The notes below the pieces were generated by a model that was not told the origin of the DNA, did no database searches, and saw nothing but the letters and a program-made list of their open reading frames with translations. 64,000 nucleotides of DNA from Paracrocinitomix mangrovi (GTDB lineage: Bacteria > Bacteroidota > Bacteroidia > Flavobacteriales_D > Crocinitomicaceae): positions 1,364,001 to 1,428,000 of the forward strand of contig NZ_CP091819.1 in the NCBI RefSeq assembly GCF_019740355.2. Reading direction: 5' to 3'. A program made the translations under genes and the position numbers. Below are positions 1 to 9,548 of this stretch, one piece after another (within the stretch, counting starts at the first letter, position 1; each line of letters opens with the position of its first letter).

Positions 1-782
1 ATGATATTACACATGTGATTCACTATAAACTTCCTGAAGATGTTGAAAATTACACTCACCGTTCAGGAAGAACAGCTAGAGCTGGTAAAAAGGGAATTTC
101 TATTGCATTGATCAATACTAAAGAAGGTAGAAAACTAAAGAGTATTGAAAAAATCATTCAAACCAATTTTGATATTAAAAAATTGCCTACGCCTGACGAA
201 ATTTGCGAAAAACAACTTTTCAAATTAGTTGAGAATGTTGAAAACGAAGTTGTAAACGATAAAGCAATTGATAAATATCTACCTGAAGTCATGAAAAAAT
301 TTGATGACTTAACAAGAGAAGAAATTGTAAGAAAATTTATCTCAGTTGAATTCAACAAGTTTTTGAATTACTATGCAAACTCTAAAAACCTTGATGCAGA
401 TTTTAATGAATCTAAAGGAAAAGGTAGAGACGGTAGAGATGGAAGAGAACGCAGAGACAATAGAATGGATGATGACAAAGAAAGATTCTTTGTTAATCTT
501 GGAAGAAAAGATGGCCTTAATCAAGGAGCTTTAGTGAGATTAATTTGTGACAATACAGGATTGAAAAATAAATCAATTGGTCGCATTGATATCATGAATA
601 ACTTCTCATTTTTTGATGGAGATAAGGAACACAAAGAAACCTTTATAAAAAAACTTCAGGATGTGAACTTTGAAGGAAAATCAATGAATGTAGAAGTAAC
701 AAAAGACGGTGGAGGAAAAGGTGGAAATGGTAAAAAGAAAAGAAAACCATCTTCCAAAGAAAGAAACCGCAGAAGAAAATAA
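1..782 (+). CDS. DEAD-box RNA helicase, C-terminal part (5' truncated by window)
   Basis: This is the C-terminal portion of an ATP-dependent RNA helicase; the reading frame is open to the left edge (first full codon at position 3), so the N-terminal Q, I and DEAD motifs lie outside the window. Visible are the end of the helicase C domain with motif VI (HRSGRTARAGKKG, near position 57), a charged linker rich in RDGRDGRERR, and a DbpA-type RNA-binding domain beginning around ERFFVNLGRKDG. A very basic tail ends in KERNRRRK. Proteins of this layout (DbpA/CsdA/DeaD) remodel rRNA during ribosome assembly or act in cold adaptation; which one this is cannot be told here. It lies 25 bp upstream of typA, another ribosome-related gene. 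Confidence 0.93.
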   Translation, partial: DITHVIHYKLPEDVENYTHRSGRTARAGKKGISIALINTKEGRKLKSIEKIIQTNFDIKKLPTPDEICEKQLFKLVENVENEVVNDKAIDKYLPEVMKKFDDLTREEIVRKFISVEFNKFLNYYANSKNLDADFNESKGKGRDGRDGRERRDNRMDDDKERFFVNLGRKDGLNQGALVRLICDNTGLKNKSIGRIDIMNNFSFFDGDKEHKETFIKKLQDVNFEGKSMNVEVTKDGGGKGGNGKKKRKPSSKERNRRRK

Positions 783-807
783 ACAGCATTAGTATTTAGT
801 ATATAAA

Positions 808-2595
808 ATGGAAATTAGAAACATTGCAATTATTGCACACGTTGACCACGGTAAAACCACATTGGTAGACCGTATGATTGAAGCCGGTAAAAACCCTATT
901 AAAAGTTCTGGTGAATTGATTATGGATAGTAATCCACTTGAAAGAGAAAGAGGTATTACTATCACATCTAAAAACGTATCCGTTTTTTATAAAGACACCA
1001 AAATCAATATCATTGATACACCGGGTCACAGTGACTTTGGTGGAGAAGTTGAACGTGTACTTAATATGGCAGATGGCGTTTGTCTACTTGTAGACGCATT
1101 TGAAGGTCCTATGCCTCAAACAAGATTTGTTTTACAAAAAGCGTTAGAATTAGGTCTTAAACCATTATTGGTTATCAACAAAGTCGATAAAGAAAACTGT
1201 ACGCCTGATGAAGTACATGAAAAAGTTTTTGATTTGATGTTTGAATTAGATGCTAATGAAGAGCAATTAGAATTTGAAACTGTATATGGTTCAGCTAAAA
1301 ATGGATGGATGTCTACAGATTGGAATAAACCTACAAATTCAATTGACACTATTTTAGATACTATTTTGGATTATTTCCCACCTAGAAAATTTGACGAAGG
1401 AAATACACAAATGTTGATTACATCTTTGGATTACTCTTCATTCGTTGGTCGTATCGCAATTGGAAGATTGACTAGAGGTACGTTAAAACCTAATCAACCT
1501 GTGATTTTGGCTAAGAGAAACGGAGATTTGGAGAAATCAAGAATCAAAGAAGTTTTTGTTTTTGACGGATTAGAGAAAAGAAAAGTAGAAGAAATTCAGG
1601 TTGGAGATATTTGTGCCGTTACTGGTATTGAAGGTTTTGAAATTGGAGATACTATCTGTGATTTTGAAAATCCTGAGCCATTAGCTTCTATTAGTATTGA
1701 TGAACCTACTATGAGTATGTTGTTCACTATTAATGACTCTCCATTCTTTGGAAAAGAAGGGAAATTTGTGACATCAAGACATATTCACGAAAGATTAGAA
1801 AAAGAACTAGAGAAAAACCTGGCTTTAAGAGTAGGTCAAACCGGTTCAGCTGACAAATGGAACGTTTTTGGAAGAGGTGTAATGCACTTGTCTGTATTAT
1901 TAGAAACCATGCGTAGAGAAGGATATGAAGTTCAGGTTGGGCAACCACAAGTAATCATTAAAGAAATTGATGGTGTTAAATGTGAGCCTATTGAAGATTT
2001 GACTATCGACCTGCCGGAGGAATATTCTGGAACTGCAATTGATGCTGTTACCAAAAGAAAAGGTGAAATGGTAAGCATGGAACCTAAAGGTGAACGTATG
2101 ATTTGTAAATTCATTATCCCTTCAAGAGGGTTAATTGGATTGAGAAGTTATATGTTAACACAAACAGCTGGTGAAGCTATCGTAACTCACAGATTCATAG
2201 AGTATCAACCATATAAAGGAGATATTCCTGGTAGAATGAACGGATCTTTGATCTCAATGGAGACAGGAACAAGTATTCCTTATTCTTTGCACAATTTGCA
2301 AGATCGTGGGAAATTTTTCGTTCAACCAAACGTCAATATATATGAAGGGCAAGTGATAGGTGAAAACTCTAAAGCAGGAGACCTTGTTGTGAACGTTACT
2401 AAAACAAAGAAATTGAGCAACATGCGTACTTCAGGAGCTGATGAAAAAATGAAAATCGCTCCTCCAAAAGAGTTTTCTCTAGAAGAAGCTTTAGAATATA
2501 TTCAGGAAGATGAATATGTTGAATTGACTCCTGAATCTATTCGTTTGAGAAAAATTTTATTGAAAGAAACAGACCGCAAAAGAGCTGGAAAATAA
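808..2595 (+). CDS. typA: Translational GTPase TypA/BipA
   Basis: A 595-residue ribosome-binding GTPase of the EF-G-like family, involved in 50S assembly and stress or cold adaptation. G1 is AHVDHGKTT at residues 10-18, switch I is ERERGIT at 45-51, G3 is DTPGH at 70-74 and G4 is NKVD at 124-127. Elongation-factor domain 2 follows, then the EF-G domain V-like region, and a TypA-specific C-terminal domain including SRGLIGLR and [10 protein letters not shown]. The length matches the family. The ATG at 808 gives the canonical N-terminus. It follows the helicase by 25 bp and may be co-transcribed with it. Nothing is unusual. Confidence 0.98.
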   Translation: MEIRNIAIIAHVDHGKTTLVDRMIEAGKNPIKSSGELIMDSNPLERERGITITSKNVSVFYKDTKINIIDTPGHSDFGGEVERVLNMADGVCLLVDAFEGPMPQTRFVLQKALELGLKPLLVINKVDKENCTPDEVHEKVFDLMFELDANEEQLEFETVYGSAKNGWMSTDWNKPTNSIDTILDTILDYFPPRKFDEGNTQMLITSLDYSSFVGRIAIGRLTRGTLKPNQPVILAKRNGDLEKSRIKEVFVFDGLEKRKVEEIQVGDICAVTGIEGFEIGDTICDFENPEPLASISIDEPTMSMLFTINDSPFFGKEGKFVTSRHIHERLEKELEKNLALRVGQTGSADKWNVFGRGVMHLSVLLETMRREGYEVQVGQPQVIIKEIDGVKCEPIEDLTIDLPEEYSGTAIDAVTKRKGEMVSMEPKGERMICKFIIPSRGLIGLRSYMLTQTAGEAIVTHRFIEYQPYKGDIPGRMNGSLISMETGTSIPYSLHNLQDRGKFFVQPNVNIYEGQVIGENSKAGDLVVNVTKTKKLSNMRTSGADEKMKIAPPKEFSLEEALEYIQEDEYVELTPESIRLRKILLKETDRKRAGK

Positions 2596-2601
2596 GTCTT
2601 T

Positions 2602-2630
2602 ATCAGGCTTTATTTTCTGGCCTGATTTTG
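2602..2630 (+). terminator. Weak terminator-like hairpin after typA
   Basis: A 7-bp perfect inverted repeat (ATCAGGC at 2602-2608, GCCTGAT at 2620-2626) with an 11-nt loop is followed by a short T stretch. It lies 6 bp after the typA stop. The T-run is poor, so termination may be partial. Confidence 0.45.
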
Positions 2631-2708
2631 GTGGGTTTAGTGTGTAAGTTGTTGATAACATTGTTAATAACATTGAAAAACAACTAGTGATTCGCAAAGG
2701 GTTCCTTT

Positions 2709-2716
2709 TATTTTTG
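2709..2716 (+). promoter_or_regulatory. Candidate -7 promoter element for the TPR-comA-DUF368 cluster
   Basis: TATTTTTG fits the Bacteroidota -7 consensus TAnnTTTG and lies 44 bp upstream of the TPR gene start. No clear -33 TTG element is seen at the usual spacing, so this rests on one box only. Confidence 0.35.
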
Positions 2717-2760
2717 TTAGGAGCCCATAGCGAATGGGACATTAATTAAATTGAGGTTCT

Positions 2761-4185
2761 ATGTTTGATGATGATGAAGAAGAAGACGGTTTCGATTCCC
2801 AATTCTACAGCGAATTAGAACGGTTCGAAAAAATGCTTGAAGATAAAGAAGCTTATTATTTTGATTCTGAAATTCTTGAGCAAATAATCGATCATTTTAT
2901 TATAAAAAATCAGTTAAAGAAAGGATTGACAGCAATTGAATTTGCTCAGGATCAACATCCTAACAACAATACTTTTGAACTTAGAAAAGCACAAATATTT
3001 TCTACAACCGGTAAGTTGAAGGAGAGTTTACTGATTTTACAACAATTAGAAAAAAACGAACCTTTCAATACTGAGGTATACGTTACCAAGGCAAGTGTTT
3101 TTAGTCAACTTAGAGATCATGAAAATGCTATCAAGTATTTTGAAAAAGCAATAGATATTGCCTCTGATCAAGAAGAAGACTGGGAAGTTGAAGATATTAG
3201 ATTTGATTTGGCATTGGAATATGAAAGTATTCACGATTATAATAATGCCATAAAAGAGCTTAAAAAATTACTACAAGCTTCTCCCGAAAATGAATCCGCA
3301 ATTTATGAAATAGCTTATTGCTATGAGAGAATTGGTGATTTTGATAAGTGTATCGAATATTATCAAATGTATATTGATAACAATCCTTATTCATTTACTG
3401 CCTGGTACAACTTAGGTAACATCTATTTTCTTAAAAACAATGTCGAAAAAGCTCTTTGGGCTTATGACTACTCTACAATCATTAATGAAGAATTTTCATC
3501 TGCTTATTTTAATATGGGGAATACCTATATGCAAATTGGTGAGTATCAAAAAGCACTTACTGCTTATGCAAAATGTATAGATATAGATGGTGATGATGCT
3601 TTGACACTTAGCTATCTTGCAGAAGCTTATGAACGTCTGGAAAGATATGACGAGGCTTTGGAATACTATGAAAAGTCAAAATCTATCAATGATGAATTGG
3701 CTGAACCATGGTTAGGAATTGGTATTATCAAAGAACTTCAAGGCTTTACAACTGAAGCCATACAATATCTTCAACGTGCAGCAGAATTACAACCCGAGAA
3801 TGCTAATTACAGATTAGTGTTGGCTGAAGCACTTTATAAAGCTGAAAGATTTATTGAAGCAGAAAACGAATTGGAAACAGCTCTTCAATCAGATCCTAAA
3901 TATGCAGAAGCAATCATTTTATTGGCGAGAATTAAAGCTGAGTTTAGCATTGAAGATGCAGTAGATTATATCGCTTCACTTGAGCACTTAAGTGATCTAG
4001 ATTCCAGTGTAAGAATTTTCTTTTCTGTTCTACTTTGGCAAAATGGTCAAAAAACAGAATCACTTTTAGTTTTCAAGAAGGAGTATTTGATTGATGCTAA
4101 TTCAGCAAAAACACTATTTTTGCACTTTCCTGAAGCACAGGAAATACCTGAATTTCTTCAAATACTTGATCTGAATAATGACTAA
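2761..4185 (+). CDS. Tetratricopeptide repeat protein
   Basis: A 474-residue protein made almost wholly of TPR helices. Typical signatures include ENAIKYFEKAIDIA, SAYFNMGNTYMQIGEYQKALTAYAKCI, AWYNLGNIYFLKNNVEKAL and RYDEALEYYEKSKSI. The N-terminus is very acidic (DDDEEEDGFDSQ) and has no signal peptide, so it is probably a cytoplasmic scaffold. The gene overlaps the next one (ComA family) by 8 bp, which implies translational coupling. The partner is not known; TPR domains bind proteins and do not reveal a reaction. Confidence 0.9.
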   Translation: MFDDDEEEDGFDSQFYSELERFEKMLEDKEAYYFDSEILEQIIDHFIIKNQLKKGLTAIEFAQDQHPNNNTFELRKAQIFSTTGKLKESLLILQQLEKNEPFNTEVYVTKASVFSQLRDHENAIKYFEKAIDIASDQEEDWEVEDIRFDLALEYESIHDYNNAIKELKKLLQASPENESAIYEIAYCYERIGDFDKCIEYYQMYIDNNPYSFTAWYNLGNIYFLKNNVEKALWAYDYSTIINEEFSSAYFNMGNTYMQIGEYQKALTAYAKCIDIDGDDALTLSYLAEAYERLERYDEALEYYEKSKSINDELAEPWLGIGIIKELQGFTTEAIQYLQRAAELQPENANYRLVLAEALYKAERFIEAENELETALQSDPKYAEAIILLARIKAEFSIEDAVDYIASLEHLSDLDSSVRIFFSVLLWQNGQKTESLLVFKKEYLIDANSAKTLFLHFPEAQEIPEFLQILDLNND

Positions 4186-4993
4186 AAATTTTCACCTTAC
4201 CCACATCCCTAATAGACCGGAACAACCAAGAGAATCTGGTGTTACAATGGTAATGGATAAAGGCTTAAGCCTTTCAGAGGTTGAGAGCATGCTTGAAGCA
4301 AGCGGAGATTATTTTGATATCGCCAAATTTGGTTTTGGTACCGCCTACGTTGCCAAAAATTTGGAAGAAAAAATCAAATTGTACAAAAGCGCAGGAATTC
4401 GACCTTATTTTGGAGGTACTTTGTTTGAGCTTTTTATTGCTAGAAACAAATTCACAGATTTTAGAAAATTACTCGATAAGTATGATCTGGATCTTTGTGA
4501 AGTATCTGATGGTTCAATAATTATTCCTCACGATAAAAAATTAGAATACATCAGCAAGCTGTCAAAAGACAGAACTGTAATGTCTGAGGTAGGATCAAAA
4601 GATGCCGGAATCATTATTTCTCCAAACAAATGGATTAAAATGATGAGCTCTGAATTGGAAGCCGGCTCATGGAAGGTTATTGCTGAAGGAAGAGAAAGTG
4701 GTACCGTTGGAGTGTTTCGTCCTAATGGAACTGCACATACTTATCTTATCAATAAAATTATTGCAAAAATTGACCCTTCTAGTATTCTTTGGGAAGCACC
4801 TAAAAAAACACAACAAGTTTGGTTTATTAGATTATTTGGCGCTAATGTAAACCTTGGAAACATTGCACCAAATGAGGTTATACCTTTAGAATGCTTAAGA
4901 TTAGGATTAAGAGGTGATACATTCTTTGAATTTTTACCTGAAAAAATTGGTCAGACACTGAAACAACAACAAGACGACTCAGAAGAAGAATAG
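4178..4993 (+). CDS. ComA-family phosphosulfolactate synthase
   Basis: A 271-residue TIM-barrel protein of the phosphosulfolactate synthase (ComA) family, which adds sulfite to phosphoenolpyruvate to give 2-phospho-3-sulfolactate. Family features seen are an early GVTMVMDKGLS strand-loop, KFGFGTAYVAKNLEEKI, GIRPYFGGTLFE, CEVSDGSIIIP, an AEGRESGTVGVF segment and the late LRLGLRGDTFFE. The start at 4178 overlaps the TPR stop. In archaea this is the first step to coenzyme M; Bacteroidota do not make coenzyme M, so the product may instead feed sulfolactate/cysteate and sulfonolipids (inference). The stop is one base before the DUF368 gene, giving a compact three-gene unit. Confidence 0.85.
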   Translation: MTKNFHLTHIPNRPEQPRESGVTMVMDKGLSLSEVESMLEASGDYFDIAKFGFGTAYVAKNLEEKIKLYKSAGIRPYFGGTLFELFIARNKFTDFRKLLDKYDLDLCEVSDGSIIIPHDKKLEYISKLSKDRTVMSEVGSKDAGIIISPNKWIKMMSSELEAGSWKVIAEGRESGTVGVFRPNGTAHTYLINKIIAKIDPSSILWEAPKKTQQVWFIRLFGANVNLGNIAPNEVIPLECLRLGLRGDTFFEFLPEKIGQTLKQQQDDSEEE

Positions 4994-4994
4994 C

Positions 4995-5984
4995 ATGAGT
5001 AAAGACAAAAAGAGATTCTTCGGTCTTGTCGCTAGAGGACTAGGAATGGGTGCTGCTGATGTAGTTCCGGGTGTTTCTGGGGGAACCATTGCATTTATCA
5101 CAGGGATATACGAAGAGCTACTTGAAACCATAAGTGGCATTAAATTTTCGCTTCTTAAAACTTGGAAAAAAGAAGGCTTTAAAGCCATGTGGAAAGAATT
5201 GAACGGTAATTTCCTTCTAGCCATTTTTCTAGGTATTGGAATTAGTATCGTTTCATTTGCCAAGTTGCTTAAATACCTTTTGGAACATCATGAAATTTTA
5301 TTGTGGTCGTTCTTTTTTGGATTGATTATATCTTCCATTTGGTTGGTAGGAAAAACGGTTAAAAAATGGTCAGCTATCAATATTTCAGGATTATTGATGG
5401 GAGCTATTGTGGCTTATGTTATCACAGTGGTTTCACCTTCGTCAGGCACTTCTAACCTATTCTATATCTTTTTATGCGGAACATTAGCTATAAGTGCAAT
5501 GATATTACCGGGAATTTCAGGTAGTTTTATATTGTTGCTATTAGGAGTTTACACGACAATTCTTGGTGCAGTTAGCGGAATCATTGATTCGTTAAAGGAC
5601 AAAAATTGGGAAATGCTTTTTGACCAGGGAACAATAATTGCCGTTTTTGGAGTAGGATGTGTATTTGGCTTATTAGCTTTTTCAAGGCTTTTGAATTATC
5701 TATTTAAAAGAAATAAAGATTTAATAATTGCCATATTAACAGGTTTTTTGGTGGGATCTTTAAATAAAATATGGCCCTGGAAAGAAACCACTGAATGGGG
5801 AATCAACAGTCATGGAGAAAAAATCCCATTAGTTCAAAAGAACATTAGTCCACAAACATATGCTGATATCACAGGTACTGATCATCAAGCTTTATTCGCT
5901 ATTCTATTGGCAATCACTAGTTTACTACTTGTGATAGGGTTAGAATTTTTCTCAAAACGTAATAATAAAATAACAGAAAATTAA
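4995..5984 (+). CDS. DUF368 membrane protein, polyprenyl-phosphate translocase (PopT-like)
   Basis: A 329-residue multispanning inner-membrane protein of the DUF368 family. Members have been shown in other bacteria to flip undecaprenyl phosphate back to the cytoplasmic face (PopT), recycling the lipid carrier for peptidoglycan and surface glycans. Seen here are the N-terminal family signature GMGAADVVPGVSGGTIAFITG, about eight hydrophobic segments, and an internal second copy of the signature-like loop (LPGISGSFILLLLG), consistent with an inverted-repeat fold. It starts one base after the ComA-family stop. The job in this organism is inferred from the family. Confidence 0.88.
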   Translation: MSKDKKRFFGLVARGLGMGAADVVPGVSGGTIAFITGIYEELLETISGIKFSLLKTWKKEGFKAMWKELNGNFLLAIFLGIGISIVSFAKLLKYLLEHHEILLWSFFFGLIISSIWLVGKTVKKWSAINISGLLMGAIVAYVITVVSPSSGTSNLFYIFLCGTLAISAMILPGISGSFILLLLGVYTTILGAVSGIIDSLKDKNWEMLFDQGTIIAVFGVGCVFGLLAFSRLLNYLFKRNKDLIIAILTGFLVGSLNKIWPWKETTEWGINSHGEKIPLVQKNISPQTYADITGTDHQALFAILLAITSLLLVIGLEFFSKRNNKITEN

Positions 5985-6069
5985 TTTTTTAACAACTAGA
6001 ACGTTGAATGTTGTTTTATTCCGGGAGAAAATGTCGTACTTTGCGGTCAAATAATTAAATCACTCAGTT

Positions 6070-6435
6070 TTGCCTTTTAAAATTCTGACAATCACCATTT
6101 TCGCTTCACTGTTTTTTACTTCTTATGGTCAAGATAGTCCAAACTATTATGCTCAATTTAAAGTATTGACAATTACCCAAAAAGAAGAAGCGCTGAAGAT
6201 CGATAAAAAAATAGCTACAAAAAAAGGCATAATCTCAACACATACAGATCATTTGACTAGTACTTTTTTCTGCACCATGACTGGAGATGTAGATTATGAT
6301 ATGGATGATTTTACCAGCTGGTTTAGCAAATTAGGATATGAAATCACCTGTTTTAACAAAGGAATTCAAGGGGATGACAGAATGATTTCACCTCATGAAT
6401 TGAAAAAGTGTGAAAAATCTAACATTGCTCAGTAG
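6070..6435 (+). CDS. Small secreted protein with possible ferredoxin-like (HMA-like) fold
   Basis: About 121 residues. An in-frame stop at 6052-6054 and no ATG ahead of the signal peptide leave TTG at 6070 as the only plausible start. A signal peptide (ILTITIFASLFFTSYGQ) is followed by a single domain of about 85 residues whose predicted beta-alpha-beta pattern (AQFKVLTITQKEEALKID, then STFFCTMTGDVDYDMDDFTSWFSKLGYEITC) resembles heavy-metal-associated-like domains, without the CxxC motif. I do not recognise a named family. TACTTTGC at about 6037 resembles the -7 box. The next gene begins about 135 bp downstream on the same strand. Confidence 0.65.
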   Translation: MPFKILTITIFASLFFTSYGQDSPNYYAQFKVLTITQKEEALKIDKKIATKKGIISTHTDHLTSTFFCTMTGDVDYDMDDFTSWFSKLGYEITCFNKGIQGDDRMISPHELKKCEKSNIAQ

Positions 6436-6571
6436 CAGTGTTATAAATACCTGTTATATGCAAGAAAATAAAAAGATGAAGCAACCACAGGGGATTAAAA
6501 TCGTTTAGCTATTGAACCTACGGGTTTGCCTTAAACTAAATAAAAAGATTACTACAATTAAACTAAAAAAA

Positions 6572-9493
6572 ATGAATTTGAAATTAGCTTCTTTGTGCTG
6601 CGTGCTGCTTTTCGGGTTAAACCAGACGTTTGCTCAAGATACTGTGTGGTTTAACTACACAGGTGCAGTTCAAACTTACGACATTCCGCCTTGTGCATCT
6701 CAAGTATATGTTGAGATGGCAGGAGGTTCTGGAGGTGCTCAGGGTCCTCAGTTCAATCAGGGAGACGGAGCAGTCATTACCGGGGTTCTAACAGTTCCTC
6801 CTGGATCTACAATTGAGATTTGGGTTGGAGGTGCTGGAGGATGCGGAAACGGATCCGGCGGATTTAACGGTGGTGGAAATGGCGTAAATAACTCTTACAC
6901 TTATGATGCCTGTGGTGGTGGTGGAGCCTCTGATATTAGAGTAGGTCCATACACAATGGGAGACAGAATCGCAGTAGCTGCCGGTGGTGGTGGTGAAGGC
7001 GGTGGTGGTGGAGGTATGGAGCCTTCAGGTGGTGACGGAGGATGCGCTACAGGATCACAATCGACAATGTTCTCTTGGGGAGACCCAGGTTTTGGAGGAA
7101 CTCAAACTGCAGGTGGTGCCGGTGGTGCTGCTTGGGGTTCAGGAAATGGCGGTCAAGCCGGATCACTTGGACAAGGTGGTAACGGTGCAGTTGACCCATG
7201 CTACAATATCGGTCCCGGTGGTGGGGGCGGTGGAGGCTACTACGGTGGTGGTGGCGGTGGTTCTGACTGCTGGGCTGGTGGTCACCTCGGTGGAGGTGGT
7301 GGAGGAGGAGGATCCTCTCTAGTTCCGCTTGGTGGTGGATGTAATGCCGGTGCAAACAATGGTGATGGTTATGTAATGTTAGTAATTGACGGATGTACTG
7401 AGCCAACCATTTGTGCAGGTGATACTACTGTTATCGATATGACAGATGCCATTCCAGCGAACGTTACTGGATATTCATGGTCACCAGCTGCTGGTGTTGC
7501 CAATCCTAACGGAGGACCAATTATGGATGTTTTCCCTTCAGATTCTGTAGTTTATACAGTAACCGTTACTACAACTACTGGTTCGTTTGACTTAACTTAC
7601 CCTGTACATGTTGTGCAACCTGTAACACCTGATGCCGGATTAGATGATTCACTTTGTCATTCTACTACTTCAGGAGTTGCTTTAAATGCTACATTATACA
7701 ATGATGGTGCAATGTACTGGACAATGGGGTCTGCTTCTACTTTTAGTGGTGGAAATGGAACAGCTATTTTCCAACCTTCTACTTCACCTAGTACAACTGC
7801 TTTAGTTAACTTACCTGGTTACTACGGATTCGTAATTCATGAAGAAGATACCAACGGAGTTTGTCCTGAAGGAACAGATACTGTTATGGTTTATTATTCA
7901 ACTGAATCACACACTACAACATTTACAGATCCAATTTGTTTTGGAGCTTCTGATGGAACTATTACTGTTACATCTGACAATACTGCAGCATCAGGAAATT
8001 TAGGTGCTTCAATATTTACAGTTGATAATGGTTCAGGACCAATCACTCAAAATAACGGAAACTTCACAGGATTACCTTCTGGTACTTATGATGTATATAC
8101 TGAAGATTATTTAGGATGTTCATTCTCATCTCAGGTAACTTTAACCGACCCACCTCCTATTGTGATGAGTTTGGTTTCTTCAGATACTACAATATGTATC
8201 AATGGTACTGCAACCTTAGTAGCTTCAGCTTCAGGTGCACCTGCGGGAAGTGGATACATGTACTACTGGACAGCTTCAACGGCTAATACTAATAGTGTAA
8301 GTATTACACCAAACCCTCCAGGAGTTAACTTTAGCTCGGATGTATATGCTATCTCAGATGAAGGTTGTTATTCAGATACTTTGACATTGAATGTTGATCA
8401 TTATGAAGCTATTTTAGCTCAGATTACTGAAAACGATTCAGTATGCCCTGGATATGATTCACAACACAATGCATTTAACATTATTGGTGGATACTTAAAC
8501 GGATTACCTGATTATACTTATTCATGGACAGCAAATGGTTCTCCAATGGCTAATATTTCAGATAATATTGATGAGAATCCTACTACTAACACTGAATATT
8601 GTGTTACTATCAATGATGGTTGTGAAACTGATCCAATTACTTTGTGTACTTGGACAATTATGAGAGAAGTACCTCAACCAATCTTTACAACTGATGAAAC
8701 AGAAGGATGTAATCCGTCTACTTTCATGTTCTGGGATTTAACTGATGTTGCTCAACCTGGAATTACAGATTCAATTCACTGGTTTATTAATGGTGTACAT
8801 TATAACTGGGACAATACAATGGTAGATGATACCTTATCAATTGAATTCAATCAGGTTGGAACTTATGACGTATATATGGAAGTTTATTCTCAATATGGAT
8901 GTCACAATGACACAACTATCTATGAGTACATAACTATCCATGATGTTCCGGTTCCATTGTTCTATATCAATCCTAACCCTACAAACATGTTTAATACCGG
9001 AGTTGATATGAATAACGTAACAGCTGGTGCTAATAATACTTACCAATGGTATTTCCCAGGATCTGTTACACCTGGAACTTCAACTGTTGAGAATCCAAGT
9101 GCATTATATCCTGAGGGAGTTGTTGCTGAGTATCCGGTTCATTTAGTTGTAACTAACGAATGGGGATGTGTTGACTCAACTACTGCCTTGTTAGATGTTG
9201 TATCAGATGTATTATTATATGCTCCAAATATCTTCACTCCTGATGGTGATGATTACAATGAAAGTTGGAGAGTTTATATTGATGGAATTGACATTTATGA
9301 CTTCCACTTAACTATGTTCAACCGTTGGGGAGAACCGGTTTGGGAATCTTATAACCAAATCGCTTCATGGAACGGAAGCTACGGTGGAGGAGCTTTAGTG
9401 CCTGACGGAACTTATGTATGGGTGATTGAGTGTAGAGAAATCAACACCGATAAGAAATACGAATTCCGTGGACACGTAACTGTTTTGAAATAA
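6572..9493 (+). CDS. Large secreted glycine-rich surface protein with gliding-motility-type C-terminal domain
   Basis: A protein of about 973 residues. ATG 6572 is preferred over an upstream TTG because it directly precedes a signal peptide (MNLKLASLCCVLLFGLNQ, cleavage near TFAQ). Residues about 49-253 form a very glycine-rich domain with paired cysteines of the type found in the ALK/LTK ectodomain and in bacterial Gly_rich proteins. Ig/PKD-like modules follow, with one SprB-like piece (CFGASDGTITV) near 7940. The last 90 or so residues (APNIFTPDGDDYNESW ... LTMFNRWGEPVWES) are a gliding-motility-associated C-terminal domain (CHU_C/TIGR04131 type), which directs export by T9SS. Likely a cell-surface or adhesive protein; the ligand is unknown. 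A strong terminator follows. Confidence 0.9.
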   Translation: MNLKLASLCCVLLFGLNQTFAQDTVWFNYTGAVQTYDIPPCASQVYVEMAGGSGGAQGPQFNQGDGAVITGVLTVPPGSTIEIWVGGAGGCGNGSGGFNGGGNGVNNSYTYDACGGGGASDIRVGPYTMGDRIAVAAGGGGEGGGGGGMEPSGGDGGCATGSQSTMFSWGDPGFGGTQTAGGAGGAAWGSGNGGQAGSLGQGGNGAVDPCYNIGPGGGGGGGYYGGGGGGSDCWAGGHLGGGGGGGGSSLVPLGGGCNAGANNGDGYVMLVIDGCTEPTICAGDTTVIDMTDAIPANVTGYSWSPAAGVANPNGGPIMDVFPSDSVVYTVTVTTTTGSFDLTYPVHVVQPVTPDAGLDDSLCHSTTSGVALNATLYNDGAMYWTMGSASTFSGGNGTAIFQPSTSPSTTALVNLPGYYGFVIHEEDTNGVCPEGTDTVMVYYSTESHTTTFTDPICFGASDGTITVTSDNTAASGNLGASIFTVDNGSGPITQNNGNFTGLPSGTYDVYTEDYLGCSFSSQVTLTDPPPIVMSLVSSDTTICINGTATLVASASGAPAGSGYMYYWTASTANTNSVSITPNPPGVNFSSDVYAISDEGCYSDTLTLNVDHYEAILAQITENDSVCPGYDSQHNAFNIIGGYLNGLPDYTYSWTANGSPMANISDNIDENPTTNTEYCVTINDGCETDPITLCTWTIMREVPQPIFTTDETEGCNPSTFMFWDLTDVAQPGITDSIHWFINGVHYNWDNTMVDDTLSIEFNQVGTYDVYMEVYSQYGCHNDTTIYEYITIHDVPVPLFYINPNPTNMFNTGVDMNNVTAGANNTYQWYFPGSVTPGTSTVENPSALYPEGVVAEYPVHLVVTNEWGCVDSTTALLDVVSDVLLYAPNIFTPDGDDYNESWRVYIDGIDIYDFHLTMFNRWGEPVWESYNQIASWNGSYGGGALVPDGTYVWVIECREINTDKKYEFRGHVTVLK
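6715..7335 (+). repeat. Glycine-rich, GC-shifted low-complexity coding segment
   Basis: Within the surface-protein gene, runs of GGT/GGA/GGC codons raise local GC well above the neighbouring sequence. The encoded stretch alternates poly-glycine with aromatic, Cys and Asp residues (for example ACGGGGASDIRVG and GGGGGGYYGGGGGGSDCWAG). This is an in-frame coding repeat rather than a separate element. Confidence 0.85.
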
Positions 9494-9510
9494 CAATTAT
9501 CTAATTCATA

Positions 9511-9546
9511 AAAAAAGCCTTCTGGAAATTCCAGAAGGCTTTTTTG
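9511..9546. terminator. Strong bidirectional rho-independent terminator
   Basis: A 9-bp GC-rich perfect stem (GCCTTCTGG at 9517-9525, CCAGAAGGC at 9531-9539) with loop AAATT is flanked by A6 on the left and T6 on the right. It sits between the convergent surface-protein and OmpA-family genes and should terminate both. Confidence 0.93.
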
Positions 9547-9548
9547 TT

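Noticed and set aside
4178-4993. Coenzyme M biosynthesis
   Set aside because: No other coenzyme M genes are present and Bacteroidota are not known to make it; only the first-step enzyme family is seen.
6984-7406. Overlapping open frames on both strands in the glycine-rich segment
   Set aside because: They arise from GGT/GGA codon runs read in other frames (Val- or His/Arg-rich) and have no start or family; the annotated protein explains the sequence.
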